Shown: positions 15,970 through 24,954, numbered from the stretch's first letter. The stretch: DNA of 64,000 nucleotides from Streptomyces uncialis (GCF_001905345.1 NZ_LFBV01000010.1:744980-808979), one strand, 5' to 3'. Translations and numbers: made by a program. Notes: generated by a model from the letters alone, not told the origin.

Positions 15970-16611
15970 TCAGCGCAGGGCGTCCGCGACCTCGCGGGCC
16001 GCGTCCACCACCCGCTGCCCCACCCGCTCCGGCACCGAGTCGGAGAGCATCACGACCCCGACGCTCCCCTCCACCCCGGTGACCCCGCGCAGCGGAGCCG
16101 CCGCGCCGCTCGCCCCGGCCTCCAGCTCGCCGTGCGTGAGGGTGTAGCCGGGGTCCACCAGCAGGCCCTGACGTGCGGCGAGTATGGCCTTCCCGGCGGC
16201 GCCCCGGTCCAGCGGATGCCGGAACCCGGTGCGGTACGCCACGTGGTAGTCGGTCCAGGTGGGTTCGACGACCGCGACCGCGAGGGCCTCGCTGCCGTCG
16301 ACCAGGGTGAGATGCGCGGTCGCGCCGATGTCCTCGGCCAGGGCGCGCAGCGCGGGCAGCGCGGCCTCCCGGACCAGGGGGTGCACCTGGCGGCCGAGCC
16401 GCAGCACCCCGAGCCCGACCCGGGCCCGGCCGCCGAGGTCACGGCGGACCAGGGCGTGCTGTTCCAGCGTGGCCAGCAGCCGGTAGACGACGGTACGGTT
16501 CACGCCGAGCTTGGTGGACAGTTCGGTCACGGTCAGACCGTGGTCGGTGTCGGCGAGCAGCTTGAGGACCCGTAGTCCTCGGTCGAGCGTCTGAGAAGTC
16601 TCCGCGGTCAC
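15970..16611 (-). CDS. IclR family transcriptional regulator
   Basis: A 213-residue regulator. An N-terminal helix-turn-helix (about residues 1-65: SQTLDRGLRVLKLLADTDHG, then TVTELSTKLGVNRTVVYRLLATLEQHALVRR) is followed by a C-terminal GAF-like effector domain with HLTLVDGSEALAVAVVEP and the RHPLDRGAAGKAILA motif of IclR proteins. Such regulators usually control uptake or breakdown of aromatic or small organic acids. I prefer the internal GTG (protein VTAETSQ), because an AAGGAG site lies 8 bases upstream. Its target cannot be named: the neighbours are a protease and a helicase, and both flanks are repeat tracts. Confidence 0.88.
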   Translation of the reverse strand: MTAETSQTLDRGLRVLKLLADTDHGLTVTELSTKLGVNRTVVYRLLATLEQHALVRRDLGGRARVGLGVLRLGRQVHPLVREAALPALRALAEDIGATAHLTLVDGSEALAVAVVEPTWTDYHVAYRTGFRHPLDRGAAGKAILAARQGLLVDPGYTLTHGELEAGASGAAAPLRGVTGVEGSVGVVMLSDSVPERVGQRVVDAAREVADALR

Positions 16612-17163
16612 GACGCCCACTCCTTCGGTGATGAGGGGTCGCGGCGTCCTCCACGGTCCGCGGCGCCCGTCCCTGGGCGACACCTGCCGGAGGCTGCCGG
16701 TAGCCAAGGCGACCCGGGGCCTGCGGGCGCAGTGCCCCCGGCACACCGGCTGCGCTCCGCGGCGACGCTGCCACGGGGCGTGTGCGTTGCCGGGACAGTA
16801 GCGATCCGGTCCGCTCAGCGGAAGACTCCGTCCAGAATCCGGTCATGGACCCGCGAGTAGCGTCCGGTTGCTCCCGATTCGCACGAGGGCACGCGTAACC
16901 CGCGTTGCACGGGGCGCCCACCGGGGCGGCCGGGAGTGGCCGGGAGTGGCCGGGACGGACGGGGTGCCGATGGCCGGTGTCCGGTGGCTGGCGGTGTCCG
17001 GTGGCTGGTGTTCGGTGGCTGGTGTTCGGCAGTCGGTGCCCGGCGTCCGGCACCCCGGCACCGGGCATCCGGCATCCGGCGTCCGACGTCCGGTGCCGAG
17101 CAGGGCCCGGGGGACGGGCGGCGGGCGGCCGACGGCCGGCGGACGGACGGGGCGACGCGCGGG
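16612..17163. repeat. Intergenic region with a second minisatellite-like tract
   Basis: A gap of about 550 bases between the helicase 3' end and the IclR 5' end. From about 16925 to 17110 it contains imperfect tandem units related to GGTGTTCGGTGGCTG and GTGTCCGGTGGCTG, then GTCCGGCACCC-like units. The rest is GC-rich without recognisable genes. The IclR promoter should lie in the first 150 bases. No terminator stem with U-tract was found. Confidence 0.5.
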
Positions 17164-18948
17164 TCAGCGCATCCGGGTGGCCCACTCCCGGACCTTGTCG
17201 ACGCGCTGACGGAGCTGGCCCGCCGTGGCCTCCGCGCTGGGCGGGCCGCCGCAGACCCGGCGCAGCTCGGTGTGGATCACCCCGTGCGGCTTGCCGCTCT
17301 GGTGGACGTACGCGCCGACGAGGGTGTTGAGCTGTTTGCGCAGCTCCAGCAGCTCCTTGTGGGAGACCACCGGACGCCGTTCGGCGGGCAGTTCCAGCAG
17401 GTCGGCCTCGGTGTCCGGCTTCTTGCGGGAGTGCGCGATCTGGCGGGCCTGCCGCTTCTGGAGCAGCATCTGCACCTGGTCGGGTTCGAGGAGTCCCGGG
17501 ATACCGAGGTAGTCCTGCTCCTCCTCGCTGCCCGGGTGGGCCTGCATCCCGAACTCGGCGCCGTCGAAGAGGACCCGGTCGAAGACGGCGTCGGACTCCA
17601 GCGCCTCGAAGGGCAGCGAGTCCTGCTCGCCGGTGTCCTCGTCCTGCTCCTTGTTCGCCTCCTCCATCTCCTTCTCGGATTCGGCGTACGGGTCCTCCTC
17701 GCCGTGCTTCTTCGGCTTGTCGAGGACGTGGTCGCGCTCGACCTCCATCTCGTTGGCGAAACCGAGGAGGTCGGGGACGGTCGGCAGGAACACGGACGCG
17801 GTCTCCCCGCGCCGCCGGGACCGCACGAAGCGGCCGACCGCCTGCGCGAAGAACAGGGGCGTGGAGATGGTCGTCGCGTAGACGCCGACGGCCAGCCGGG
17901 GGACGTCGACCCCCTCGGACACCATGCGCACCGCGACCATCCAGCGGTCGTCACCCTGGCTGAAGTCGTCGATACGGTTCGAGGCGCCGGTGTCGTCCGA
18001 CAGGACCAGCGTCGCCTTGTCGCCGGTGATCTCCCGGATCAGTTTGGCGTAGGCGCGGGCCGAGTCCTGGTCGGTGGCGATGACCAGTCCACCGGCGTCG
18101 GGGATGGACTTGCGGACCTCGTTCAGGCGCCGGTCCGCGGCGCGCAGCACGTTCGGCATCCAGTCGCCGCGCGGGTCCAGCGCCGTGCGCCACGCCTGCG
18201 AGATCGCGTCCTTGGTCATCGGCTCGCCGAGCCGGGCCGCGATCTCGTCACCGGCCTTGGTGCGCCAGCGCATGTTGCCGCTGTACGAGAGGAAGATGAC
18301 GGGCCGCACGACCCCGTCCCCGAGGGCGCTGCCGTAGCCGTACGTGTAGTCCGCGGAGGAACGCCGGATGCCGTCGTTGCCCTCCTCGTACGCCACGAAG
18401 GGGATCGGGTTGGTGTCCGACCGGAACGGTGTACCGGTGAGCGCGAGGCGCCGGGTCGCGGGCTCGAACGCCTCCAGGCACGCCTCGCCCCACGACTTGG
18501 AGTCACCGGCGTGATGGATCTCGTCGAGGATCACCAGGGTCTTGCGCTGCTCGACACGGTTGCGGTGCAGCATCGGACGGACGCCGATCCCCGCGTACGT
18601 CACGGCGACGCCCTGGTACTCACGGCTGAGCGGGCCCGCGCTGTACTCGGGATCGAGCTTGATCCCTATCCGGGCCGCCGCCTCCGCCCACTGCTTCTTG
18701 AGGTGCTCGGTCGGCGCGACCACCGTGACCTGCTGCACGACATGGTGGTGGAGCAGCCAGGACGCGAGGGTGAGCGCGAAGGTCGTCTTCCCGGCGCCCG
18801 GGGTCGCCACGGCGAGGAAGTCACGCGGCTGGTCCTGGAGGTACTTCTCCATCGCCCCGTGCTGCCAGGCGCGCAGCTTGCCGGCCGTGCCCCAGGGCGC
18901 ACGGTTGGGGAAGGCGGGTGACAGGTGATGGGAGGTGGTGGTAGTCAC
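17164..18948 (-). CDS. DEAD/DEAH-box (superfamily 2) helicase
   Basis: A 594-residue ATPase. The RecA-like core shows the Q-motif region (LRAWQHGAMEKYL), Walker A TPGAGKTT (near residues 49-56), motif II DEIHH, motif III LTGTPFRSD and motif VI QAVGRFVRSRRRGE. This is the ResIII/RAD25-like organisation found in DNA repair or restriction-associated helicases. After the core there is a highly acidic stretch (EEDPYAESEKEMEEANKEQDEDTGE) and a C-terminal helical region. It is a stand-alone cytoplasmic helicase; no nuclease or methylase gene is adjacent, so a restriction role is not supported. The start is a GTG giving MTTTTSHH. A role in DNA repair or nucleic-acid remodelling is an inference from the family. 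Confidence 0.92.
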   Translation of the reverse strand: MTTTTSHHLSPAFPNRAPWGTAGKLRAWQHGAMEKYLQDQPRDFLAVATPGAGKTTFALTLASWLLHHHVVQQVTVVAPTEHLKKQWAEAAARIGIKLDPEYSAGPLSREYQGVAVTYAGIGVRPMLHRNRVEQRKTLVILDEIHHAGDSKSWGEACLEAFEPATRRLALTGTPFRSDTNPIPFVAYEEGNDGIRRSSADYTYGYGSALGDGVVRPVIFLSYSGNMRWRTKAGDEIAARLGEPMTKDAISQAWRTALDPRGDWMPNVLRAADRRLNEVRKSIPDAGGLVIATDQDSARAYAKLIREITGDKATLVLSDDTGASNRIDDFSQGDDRWMVAVRMVSEGVDVPRLAVGVYATTISTPLFFAQAVGRFVRSRRRGETASVFLPTVPDLLGFANEMEVERDHVLDKPKKHGEEDPYAESEKEMEEANKEQDEDTGEQDSLPFEALESDAVFDRVLFDGAEFGMQAHPGSEEEQDYLGIPGLLEPDQVQMLLQKRQARQIAHSRKKPDTEADLLELPAERRPVVSHKELLELRKQLNTLVGAYVHQSGKPHGVIHTELRRVCGGPPSAEATAGQLRQRVDKVREWATRMR

Positions 18949-19153
18949 GGTCTCCGGTCTTGGTCGGCCTCGGCTACGTATGACAACCGGGCCACCCTAC
19001 CGGTGCGGCCGGCGCTCTTTCGGCCGAACGGGGCGCGGCCGGGCCCCAGTGCGAGAGACCTCACACCGGTCGGGGAACCGGCCACGGACCGTCCCGGGAG
19101 CGGTACCGGCCCTCGCTCCCGGGACGCCCGCCTCGTACGCCCGCCACGTTCCG

Positions 19154-19522
19154 TCAGCGCGCGAAGAGCGGCAGCCGTGCGGCGGTCTTGGGCACGTCCA
19201 GCGCCCCCTGGCAGACGTCCAGTACGAACCGCTCGGCCTCGTCCACGTCGAAGGCCGGGTCCAGCGGATGTCCGTTCAGATGCAGGAAGACCCAGGTCGC
19301 GTACCAGGCGAGCCGCTTGTTGCCGTCGACGAGCCCATGGTTGCGAGCGACGGACTCCATGAGCGCGGCGGCCTTATGCCAGACGTCCGGGTAGGCGTCC
19401 TGTCCGAACACACTGGACTGGGGGCGGGCCAGCGCGGAGTCGAGCAGACCGTAGTCCCGGACCTCGGGGGTGCCCAGACGTTCCGCGAGACGCATCAGCT
19501 CGGGAAGCGTGAGGTACTGCAT
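19154..19522 (-). CDS. Doc/Fic-family toxin
   Basis: A 122-residue death-on-curing (Doc) type protein. The Fic core motif reads HGLVDGNKRLAW (His62, Asp66, Asn68, Lys69, Arg70), the Doc form of HxFx(D/A)xNKR. In phage P1 Doc this site phosphorylates elongation factor EF-Tu and stops translation. The full helical Fic fold seems present (LDSALARPQ at the N-terminal side, AAALMESVARNHG before the motif). It lies one base after the small RHH gene and should be cotranslated with it as a type II toxin-antitoxin module. Confidence 0.88.
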   Translation of the reverse strand: MQYLTLPELMRLAERLGTPEVRDYGLLDSALARPQSSVFGQDAYPDVWHKAAALMESVARNHGLVDGNKRLAWYATWVFLHLNGHPLDPAFDVDEAERFVLDVCQGALDVPKTAARLPLFAR

Positions 19523-19523
19523 C

Positions 19524-19721
19524 TCAGGCCAGCCTCCTGTTCAGCTCCTCGCTGACGGCCAGCACATGATCGGCAGCCTCGTTGAACAGCCGGGCGTGCT
19601 CGTTGATCGCCTTGACCACCGCGTCATGGACGAAGGACTGCATGCTTCTGCCCTCGGCTTCGGCTCGCTCACGCAGGGAGTCCAGCTCCTCGTCCGTGAA
19701 CCTGACATTCAGACCAGCCAT
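19524..19721 (-). CDS. Ribbon-helix-helix antitoxin of the Doc module
   Basis: A 65-residue protein. The start MAGLNVRFTDEELDSLRERAEAEGRSMQSFVHDAVVKAI-type layout, one beta-strand then two helices, is the ribbon-helix-helix DNA-binding fold. The C-terminal part (about residues 40-65) is acidic/helical and is the expected toxin-neutralising segment. It precedes the Doc gene by one base, the usual antitoxin-first order. The product should bind Doc and autoregulate the promoter upstream of 19721; the 33-base gap to the MFS gene means the promoter may extend into that gene's 3' end. Confidence 0.85.
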   Translation of the reverse strand: MAGLNVRFTDEELDSLRERAEAEGRSMQSFVHDAVVKAINEHARLFNEAADHVLAVSEELNRRLA

Positions 19722-19754
19722 ACTGCGAACGGTACAGCGTGGTACCAGGTGGTG

Positions 19755-21641
19755 TCAGGCCGGTTTCGAGGTCCGTATCCGGGTCGCCACCCACACCCCG
19801 ACGACCGCCACCACGGCCATCGGCACGAACACCGCGACGAACGCGCCCGCGTTCGCCCCGGCCGCCGCCTGGGACGTGGCGGCCGCCCCGTGACCCGCCC
19901 CGATCTGCCCGCCGCCCAGCGCGGCGAACGCCGCGCCGCCGATCGCGAGCAGCATCACGTTCGACAGCCCGTCGGACATCTGGAGCGCGGCGGAGTTGCT
20001 GCCCGCCTCGTGCGGCGCCGACAGCTCCAGCAGCAGCACACTCGTGGACGAGATCACCAGCCCCATCCCGAAGCACCCGAACGCCCACGCCACCGCCACG
20101 ATCCACACCGGCACCGACTCGATCAGCACCGTCGGCGCGGTCGCGATCGACGCCGCCACCAGCGCCATCCCGAACGACATCAGCCGGTGCCGGTACGGGA
20201 CCACCCGGGGCCGCGACTGCACGAAGCTGCCTAGCGCCCAGGTCGCCCCGCCCACGGCCAGCGAGAGGCCCGCCATCATCGGTGACAGTCCGCGCTGGGT
20301 GACCAGCATCAGCGGGACGAACGACTCCGCCGCGATGAACGACCCCGCCGCCACCCCGCGCAGCAGCACCACGGACGGCAACCCGCGCGCCGCCCGGTAG
20401 GTACCGCGCGGCAGCAGCCCGAGGGCGGCCGGCACGAGCAGCGCCGCGCCCAGCACCCCCGGGATCAGCGACAGCCAGCGCAGATCCTGCGCCGCGTACT
20501 GCAACAGGCCCGCCCCGAGCGAGATCCCGAACGCCAGCCTGATCCGCCGCCCCGGCACCACACCCCGGCCGCCACCCGCCCAGCGCTCCGTACGGCCCCG
20601 GCCCTTCGTCCGACCTGCGGTACGGCCCGGGACGCGACCTGAGGTTCGGCCCTGCGTACGGTCCGTGTCAGTACGGTCCGTGTCAGTACGGTCCGTGTCA
20701 GTACGGTCCGTGTCAGGACCCTTCCCGGCCACGGCCACGGCAGCTGTCACGGCCACCGGCACCGACGCCGGGTCCGCGGCGGGGGCGGGGGGCGATCCGG
20801 GGTCCGGGGCGGACTCGGGGGCGGCCTCCGCCGGGCCCGACGCGCGGCTGCGTATCTGGGGCAGGGCGAGGGCCAGCGGCACCAGCACCAGCGCCGGGAT
20901 GCCCAGGAACACCCATCGCCAGCCCAGATGCTCGGTCACCAGGCCGGACACCAGCGGCCCCACCACCGACGGGATCACCCAGCTCGCCGCGAACGCCGCC
21001 ATGATCGACGGCCGCAGCCGCTCCGGGTACGCCCTGCTGACCACCACGTACAGCGCGACGATCACCAGTCCGCCGCCCAGCCCCTGGACCGCCCGGCCCA
21101 GGATGAACAGCCACATCGCCCCGGCCGTCCCGGACAGCGCGAGCCCGGCCCCGAAGGCGACGATGCCCGTGGCGAGCGGCCCCAGCGGTCCCCGGCGGTC
21201 GGCCCACTGCCCGGACAGCACCATGCCGAACAGGCTGGTGGTGAAGTACCCGGAGAACGCGAACGCGTACAGCGACACCCCGTCCAGCTCCCGTGCCGCC
21301 ACGGGCATCGCGGTCCCCACGGCCGTCGCCTCGAACGCGATCAGCAGCACGACCGAGACGATCCCGACACTCAGCGCCCGGTACGTCCGCCCGAGCACCC
21401 CGCCCTCGTCGTCCGGCAGATCGCGGCCGGTCCCGGGGCGCGTACCGGCCACCGGCCCGTCACCGTCCACCGCCCGTACGGCGTCGGCGGCCGGTACGTC
21501 GGCGGCGACCCGCGCCGTACTTGCGGGAGCGGGCTTCGTGGTGGGCTTCGTGGCGGCGGCACCCGGGCCTGAGCCCCTGGTACGGGCGGTGGAACGTTCG
21601 GCGGCGGCGCCGTCGGGGTCGCTGGGGTCGAAGGGGCTCAT
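19755..21641 (-). CDS. Major facilitator superfamily transporter with long tail and repeat-bearing central loop
   Basis: A 628-residue MFS protein, probably a drug/proton antiporter. After a disordered acidic/Ala-Pro tail of about 85 residues come helices with the family motif GQWADRRGPLG between helices 2 and 3 and LGRAVQGLGGGL in helix 4. The first six helices are followed by a loop of about 110 residues, much longer than normal. It holds a DTDRT repeat in four perfect DNA copies and an Arg/Gly-rich stretch. The second half resumes at IRLAFGISLGAGLLQYAAQ. The ATG at MSPFDPSDPDG was chosen; longer readings run through the upstream promoter of the GNAT gene. The substrate is unknown. Confidence 0.88.
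   Translation of the reverse strand: MSPFDPSDPDGAAAERSTARTRGSGPGAAATKPTTKPAPASTARVAADVPAADAVRAVDGDGPVAGTRPGTGRDLPDDEGGVLGRTYRALSVGIVSVVLLIAFEATAVGTAMPVAARELDGVSLYAFAFSGYFTTSLFGMVLSGQWADRRGPLGPLATGIVAFGAGLALSGTAGAMWLFILGRAVQGLGGGLVIVALYVVVSRAYPERLRPSIMAAFAASWVIPSVVGPLVSGLVTEHLGWRWVFLGIPALVLVPLALALPQIRSRASGPAEAAPESAPDPGSPPAPAADPASVPVAVTAAVAVAGKGPDTDRTDTDRTDTDRTDTDRTQGRTSGRVPGRTAGRTKGRGRTERWAGGGRGVVPGRRIRLAFGISLGAGLLQYAAQDLRWLSLIPGVLGAALLVPAALGLLPRGTYRAARGLPSVVLLRGVAAGSFIAAESFVPLMLVTQRGLSPMMAGLSLAVGGATWALGSFVQSRPRVVPYRHRLMSFGMALVAASIATAPTVLIESVPVWIVAVAWAFGCFGMGLVISSTSVLLLELSAPHEAGSNSAALQMSDGLSNVMLLAIGGAAFAALGGGQIGAGHGAAATSQAAAGANAGAFVAVFVPMAVVAVVGVWVATRIRTSKPA
20656..20715 (-). repeat. Four perfect 15-bp tandem repeats inside the MFS gene
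   Basis: Plus-strand unit GTACGGTCCGTGTCA, four exact copies in a row. The 15-base length keeps the frame, so copy-number change would only lengthen or shorten the cytoplasmic loop by five residues (DTDRT). It is a candidate in-frame variable-number repeat. Confidence 0.9.
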
Positions 21642-21927
21642 ATTCGCAGAGTAAGGGGCGACAGGGCCCTTGAACCCTGTCGGGGGTCGCGGCCCGGCTC
21701 CGCCCTTGGTCGTACGTCTCCCCCGCCGCCCCTCCCTCACCCGCCCGGACCCCGTACCCGGTACGGACCTCCCGCGAACGGGCTGACCTGTGTGCGTGCC
21801 ATGCGGAACGCCGCCGCCCGGCCCGCACCGAAATCCGATGATCCGCTGGGAACCGGCTGCTAGGGTGACCGGCGTACCGCACCTCATGGCGGCCTCCCCT
21901 TTCTCTCTCTGCCCGGAGGCTTTCGTC

Positions 21928-22956
21928 ATGCCCTCGTCCCTGACTGTGCGTACCTTCCGCCGCGAGGACCGGGACCAGCTCACCGATCTGGTCAACTCCC
22001 ATGTCGCCGCGGTCGTCCCCGGCGCGGGCGTCTCGGTCAACACCGTGATCAGCAGCCTTGAGCGACGCCCCGACGAGTACGTCACCGACCCGTGGGTCGC
22101 CGAACGCGTCACGCTCGTCGTCGAGCACCACCGCCGGATCGTCGCCGCCGCGCATCTGCTGCGCTACCGCGACGACTCCGAGGTCGGTGCCGACTACCGC
22201 GACACCGGCCACCTCGCCTGGTCCGTCCACCTCCCCACCACCGACCCCGCCGATACCCCCGACGCCCACACCGTGTCCGCCGCTGCCGCTGCCACCGATG
22301 GCGCGGGCTCCCCCGACGCGCACTCGACCGACGCGGTCATGGACTCCCCGCCGTACGACGGGTCCGACCGGGCCGCCGGGCTGCTGATGTCCGCGTCCCT
22401 CGCCCAGCTCGACCGCTGGCGGGTCCGGGCCCGTCTCGCCGACGGGCAGCTGCCCGCCCCCGGTGTCTACGGCGTCCCCGAGCAGTGGCCCCATATCCGC
22501 GCGGCCCTGGAGCGGGCGGGCTTCGTCCACACCGGCGGCACCGAGATCCTGCTCCTCGCCCCGCTCCACGACCTCCCCGACCCGGGACGCGCCGCACCCC
22601 TGCCCGGCCTCACCGCGCACCGCACCCTCGGAGCGCACGGCACCCGGCTCACCGCCCGGCTCGGTTCCGACGAGCTGGGGTACGTCGAGCTCGACACCAC
22701 CCTCGACCGGCCCGAACGGCACGCCCGCTCGGGGCGTACCGCCGATCTCGCCGACTTCGACGTGCGCGAGGACGCCCACCCGGAGCTCTTCCCCTGGCTG
22801 CTCGGCCGGGCCCGCGCCTGGCTGGCCCTCTGCGGCACCGACCAGCTGCTGACCTATGTCACACCCGACGAGACCGACGATCTGGCGGCGCTCACCGCGG
22901 TCGGGTTCCATGAGCTCACCCGCACGGCCCGGGGCTGGGAGCACCGCCCGTCCTGA
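21928..22956 (+). CDS. GNAT-type acetyltransferase-like protein
   Basis: A 342-residue cytosolic protein starting MPSSLTVRTFRREDRDQLTDLVNSHVAAVVPG, the typical first strand and helix of a GNAT fold (N-acetyltransferases using acetyl-CoA). A low-complexity, Ala/Asp/Pro-rich insert (about residues 95-135) interrupts the first half. A second half ends with WLLGRARAWLALCGTDQLLTYVTPDETDDLAALTAVGFHELTRTARGWEH, which resembles the last helix-strand of a GNAT domain. It may therefore be a double-domain GNAT protein. The substrate is unknown. An upstream CGGAGG ribosome-binding site supports the ATG. It is divergent from the MFS gene. Confidence 0.75.
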   Translation: MPSSLTVRTFRREDRDQLTDLVNSHVAAVVPGAGVSVNTVISSLERRPDEYVTDPWVAERVTLVVEHHRRIVAAAHLLRYRDDSEVGADYRDTGHLAWSVHLPTTDPADTPDAHTVSAAAAATDGAGSPDAHSTDAVMDSPPYDGSDRAAGLLMSASLAQLDRWRVRARLADGQLPAPGVYGVPEQWPHIRAALERAGFVHTGGTEILLLAPLHDLPDPGRAAPLPGLTAHRTLGAHGTRLTARLGSDELGYVELDTTLDRPERHARSGRTADLADFDVREDAHPELFPWLLGRARAWLALCGTDQLLTYVTPDETDDLAALTAVGFHELTRTARGWEHRPS

Positions 22957-22978
22957 CCGCCCGCTCCGGGTCGGCCCC

Positions 22979-23014
22979 GGGTGGGACCCCGTCGTCGGTC
23001 ACGGGGTCCCACCC
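22979..23014. terminator. Bidirectional stem-loop terminator
   Basis: A perfect 14-bp stem, GGGTGGGACCCCGT pairing with ACGGGGTCCCACCC, with an 8-base loop. It lies between the convergent ends of the GNAT gene and the TIGR04222 gene. There is no U-tract, as is usual in Streptomyces. Confidence 0.8.
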
Positions 23015-23075
23015 GCCCGGAACCGCCCCGACACGGGCCCCACTCGCCCGGAACCCGCCCCGACACGGGCCGGAC

Positions 23076-23663
23076 TCAGTCACCGCCCCCGCCGCCACCA
23101 CCGCTGGAGCCGTGGTCCGGGCCGTCGCTCCCACTCGCGCCATGGTCCGGGTCCAGAGCCCTGCCCATCCGGGCCAGGGCCCGCCCCAGGCCCGACGGAA
23201 GCGACGCGTTGTCGAGGGTCCGGGCCAGTCTTCTGTCCTTGAGCGCCGTGGAACCCTCGAAGACATGGGCGGGCCAGGTCCCTCGCGCCTGGGCCTGCGC
23301 CAACCGTCGGCGGCCCAGGGCGGTGACACGGTGACGGAAGCAGGTCAGCGACCCGTCGGACATCAGCTGAGCCCGGATGAGTACCACCTCCGGCCCGCGG
23401 CGGACGAAGTCCAGAAGAACGGCGATGTCGTCCAACTCGGCGCACAGCTCCGCCAGGGACCGCTCCACGGGGTGGATCTCCCCCTGCTCCACGGGGGTGT
23501 CGCCAGGGCGGGCCCGGGAGCCCCGCACCTTGATCACGCCACGGTCCCGCAGTGTGATCAAGGCCGTCTCGGCCACGCGCCGCCCGCCTCCGGCGAGAAA
23601 CGCGATGTCGTAGAGGTCCAGGTCCCGTTGAGCGGGACCGGGGGGCTCGGGAGAAGTCGGCAC
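23076..23663 (-). CDS. TIGR04222-domain protein with Gly-rich C-terminus
   Basis: A 195-residue protein. The opening RDLDLYDIAFLAGGGRRVAETALITLRDRGVIKV is the hallmark of the TIGR04222 family: an Asp-rich helix, then a GG-R motif, then a winged-helix-like region. Many family members are membrane proteins with a C-terminal Cys-Gly or Gly-rich tail of unknown role. This copy has no obvious membrane helix and ends SGGGGGGGD, so it may be a shortened variant. The GTG start was chosen because GGAG lies 7 bases upstream; a longer start at 23738 has no such site. No function is known. Confidence 0.75.
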   Translation of the reverse strand: MPTSPEPPGPAQRDLDLYDIAFLAGGGRRVAETALITLRDRGVIKVRGSRARPGDTPVEQGEIHPVERSLAELCAELDDIAVLLDFVRRGPEVVLIRAQLMSDGSLTCFRHRVTALGRRRLAQAQARGTWPAHVFEGSTALKDRRLARTLDNASLPSGLGRALARMGRALDPDHGASGSDGPDHGSSGGGGGGGD

Positions 23664-23760
23664 GGCGGTACTCCGTCCATCCGGCTGATGTCGGTGTTCC
23701 TTGTGCCGGGTTATCACCGGTGACCGCCGTTCGTACACTTCGCCCGGCCGTTCCCACCGG

Positions 23761-24954
23761 TCAGGGGTTCTGGAACTTCACCTCCGGGTTGGCGGCGGTC
23801 GGTCCGGCGAGCACGGCACGCGGGGTGCCGCGCAGATGCTGGTCGAAGAACGCGGAGACATAGGTCCGGGTGATCGCGATCGCTCTGGCGGCCGGGTACG
23901 GCTCACCGGGCAGACCGAAGTGCTCGCCGATCACGGGGGTGTCGGAGAAGGTCCCGTGGTTCGACCCGGAGACGGTGAGCCAGCGCTTCCAGCCGTTCAG
24001 GCCGGGCCATGTCTCGTCCCAGGTCCGGTCGGTGCCGCCGGGCCTGTGGACCTCGTCGTCGGTGCCGAGGAGCATGAACGGCCGGCCCTTCAGACCGCCC
24101 GCGGGCAGCTTCTCCCAGAAGGCGCCGTCCATGTTGATCCCCGCGCGGACCCGGTGGTCGCCCACCATCGCGGTGGCGGCTGACGCGCCGCCGATGGAGT
24201 GTCCGGCCATACCCACACGCCGCTTGTCTATCACCCCGGAGTGCCGCCAGACGGGGTCCGGGCCCGTGAGCCGGTCGAGGACGAACGACACATCCTTGGC
24301 CCGGGTCGTGGTGACCACACTCAGCGGTACCCCGCCCTGGTCCACCGCGTGGCAGGAGACGCAGGTCAGGGTGCGGCCGCCGGGGACGGAGGTGCCGTAC
24401 GACTCGTAGGCGTGGTCCAGGGAGGCCACGACATAGCCCCGGCTGGCCAGATCCTCGGCGAGATTGGTCTGGGTCCAGCGCGCGGCGCCGAACCCGGGCG
24501 ACAGAATGACCAGGGGGTACCGGCCCTTGGACACCGGGGCGTCGGGCTTGCTGTGGGTACGCATCCCGCTCAGGCGGTCGGCCGGGACGGCGCCCGACAT
24601 CTCGAAGCCCTCCGCCATCAGCCGCGCCTCGTCGAGCGTGGCGTACCGGGCTGTTCCCGTCCCACCCTTGCCGGGACGGGCCGCCGGGTAGTGGAGGCTG
24701 ACCATCAGCTCACGGCCGTCGGCGGTGGGGACCCAGGGGTCCCCACGGTCACGGTCCACCAGGTGCAGCACCTTGCTGCCCACTCCGTACTTACCGGTGG
24801 GCGCGGGGAGTTGAGGGAACGCGGCGGACGCCGCCGGGGCCGGCGCGCCGGACGCCGACGTGTCCTGAGCTGCTGCCGTGCCCACCATGCCGAGCGGCAG
24901 GGCGAGCGACATCGTGAGGGCGGCGGCGGTGGCCGCCCGACTCATTCGGATCAT
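23761..24954 (-). CDS. Secreted alpha/beta-hydrolase, PAF-acetylhydrolase/esterase-like
   Basis: A 397-residue exported hydrolase. An Ala-rich signal peptide ends near GTAAAQD, and the mature protein has the alpha/beta-hydrolase fold: ELMVSLHYPA, YPLVILSPGFG (oxyanion region), nucleophile elbow GHSIGG with the catalytic Ser, acid near LLGTDDE and His in GSNHGTF. This pattern fits the platelet-activating-factor acetylhydrolase / lipase branch, which includes secreted esterases acting on short acyl esters. A CVSC pair suggests a disulphide. The start is one of three nearby ATGs (24954, 24945 or a further upstream codon), so the first residues of the signal peptide are uncertain. Confidence 0.85.
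   Translation of the reverse strand: MIRMSRAATAAALTMSLALPLGMVGTAAAQDTSASGAPAPAASAAFPQLPAPTGKYGVGSKVLHLVDRDRGDPWVPTADGRELMVSLHYPAARPGKGGTGTARYATLDEARLMAEGFEMSGAVPADRLSGMRTHSKPDAPVSKGRYPLVILSPGFGAARWTQTNLAEDLASRGYVVASLDHAYESYGTSVPGGRTLTCVSCHAVDQGGVPLSVVTTTRAKDVSFVLDRLTGPDPVWRHSGVIDKRRVGMAGHSIGGASAATAMVGDHRVRAGINMDGAFWEKLPAGGLKGRPFMLLGTDDEVHRPGGTDRTWDETWPGLNGWKRWLTVSGSNHGTFSDTPVIGEHFGLPGEPYPAARAIAITRTYVSAFFDQHLRGTPRAVLAGPTAANPEVKFQNP

Noticed and set aside
15254..16147. Repetitive Pro-Gly-Val-Arg protein spanning the first minisatellite
   Set aside because: The frame starts inside the protease gene antisense and ends inside the IclR gene. The repeat peptide is what the DNA repeat would give by chance, with no ribosome-binding site.
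17164..18948. Part of a restriction or phage-defence system (helicase next to a Doc toxin)
   Set aside because: The helicase has no adjacent nuclease, methylase or other defence gene, and the toxin pair lies on its own with its own antitoxin. Proximity alone does not support a defence system.
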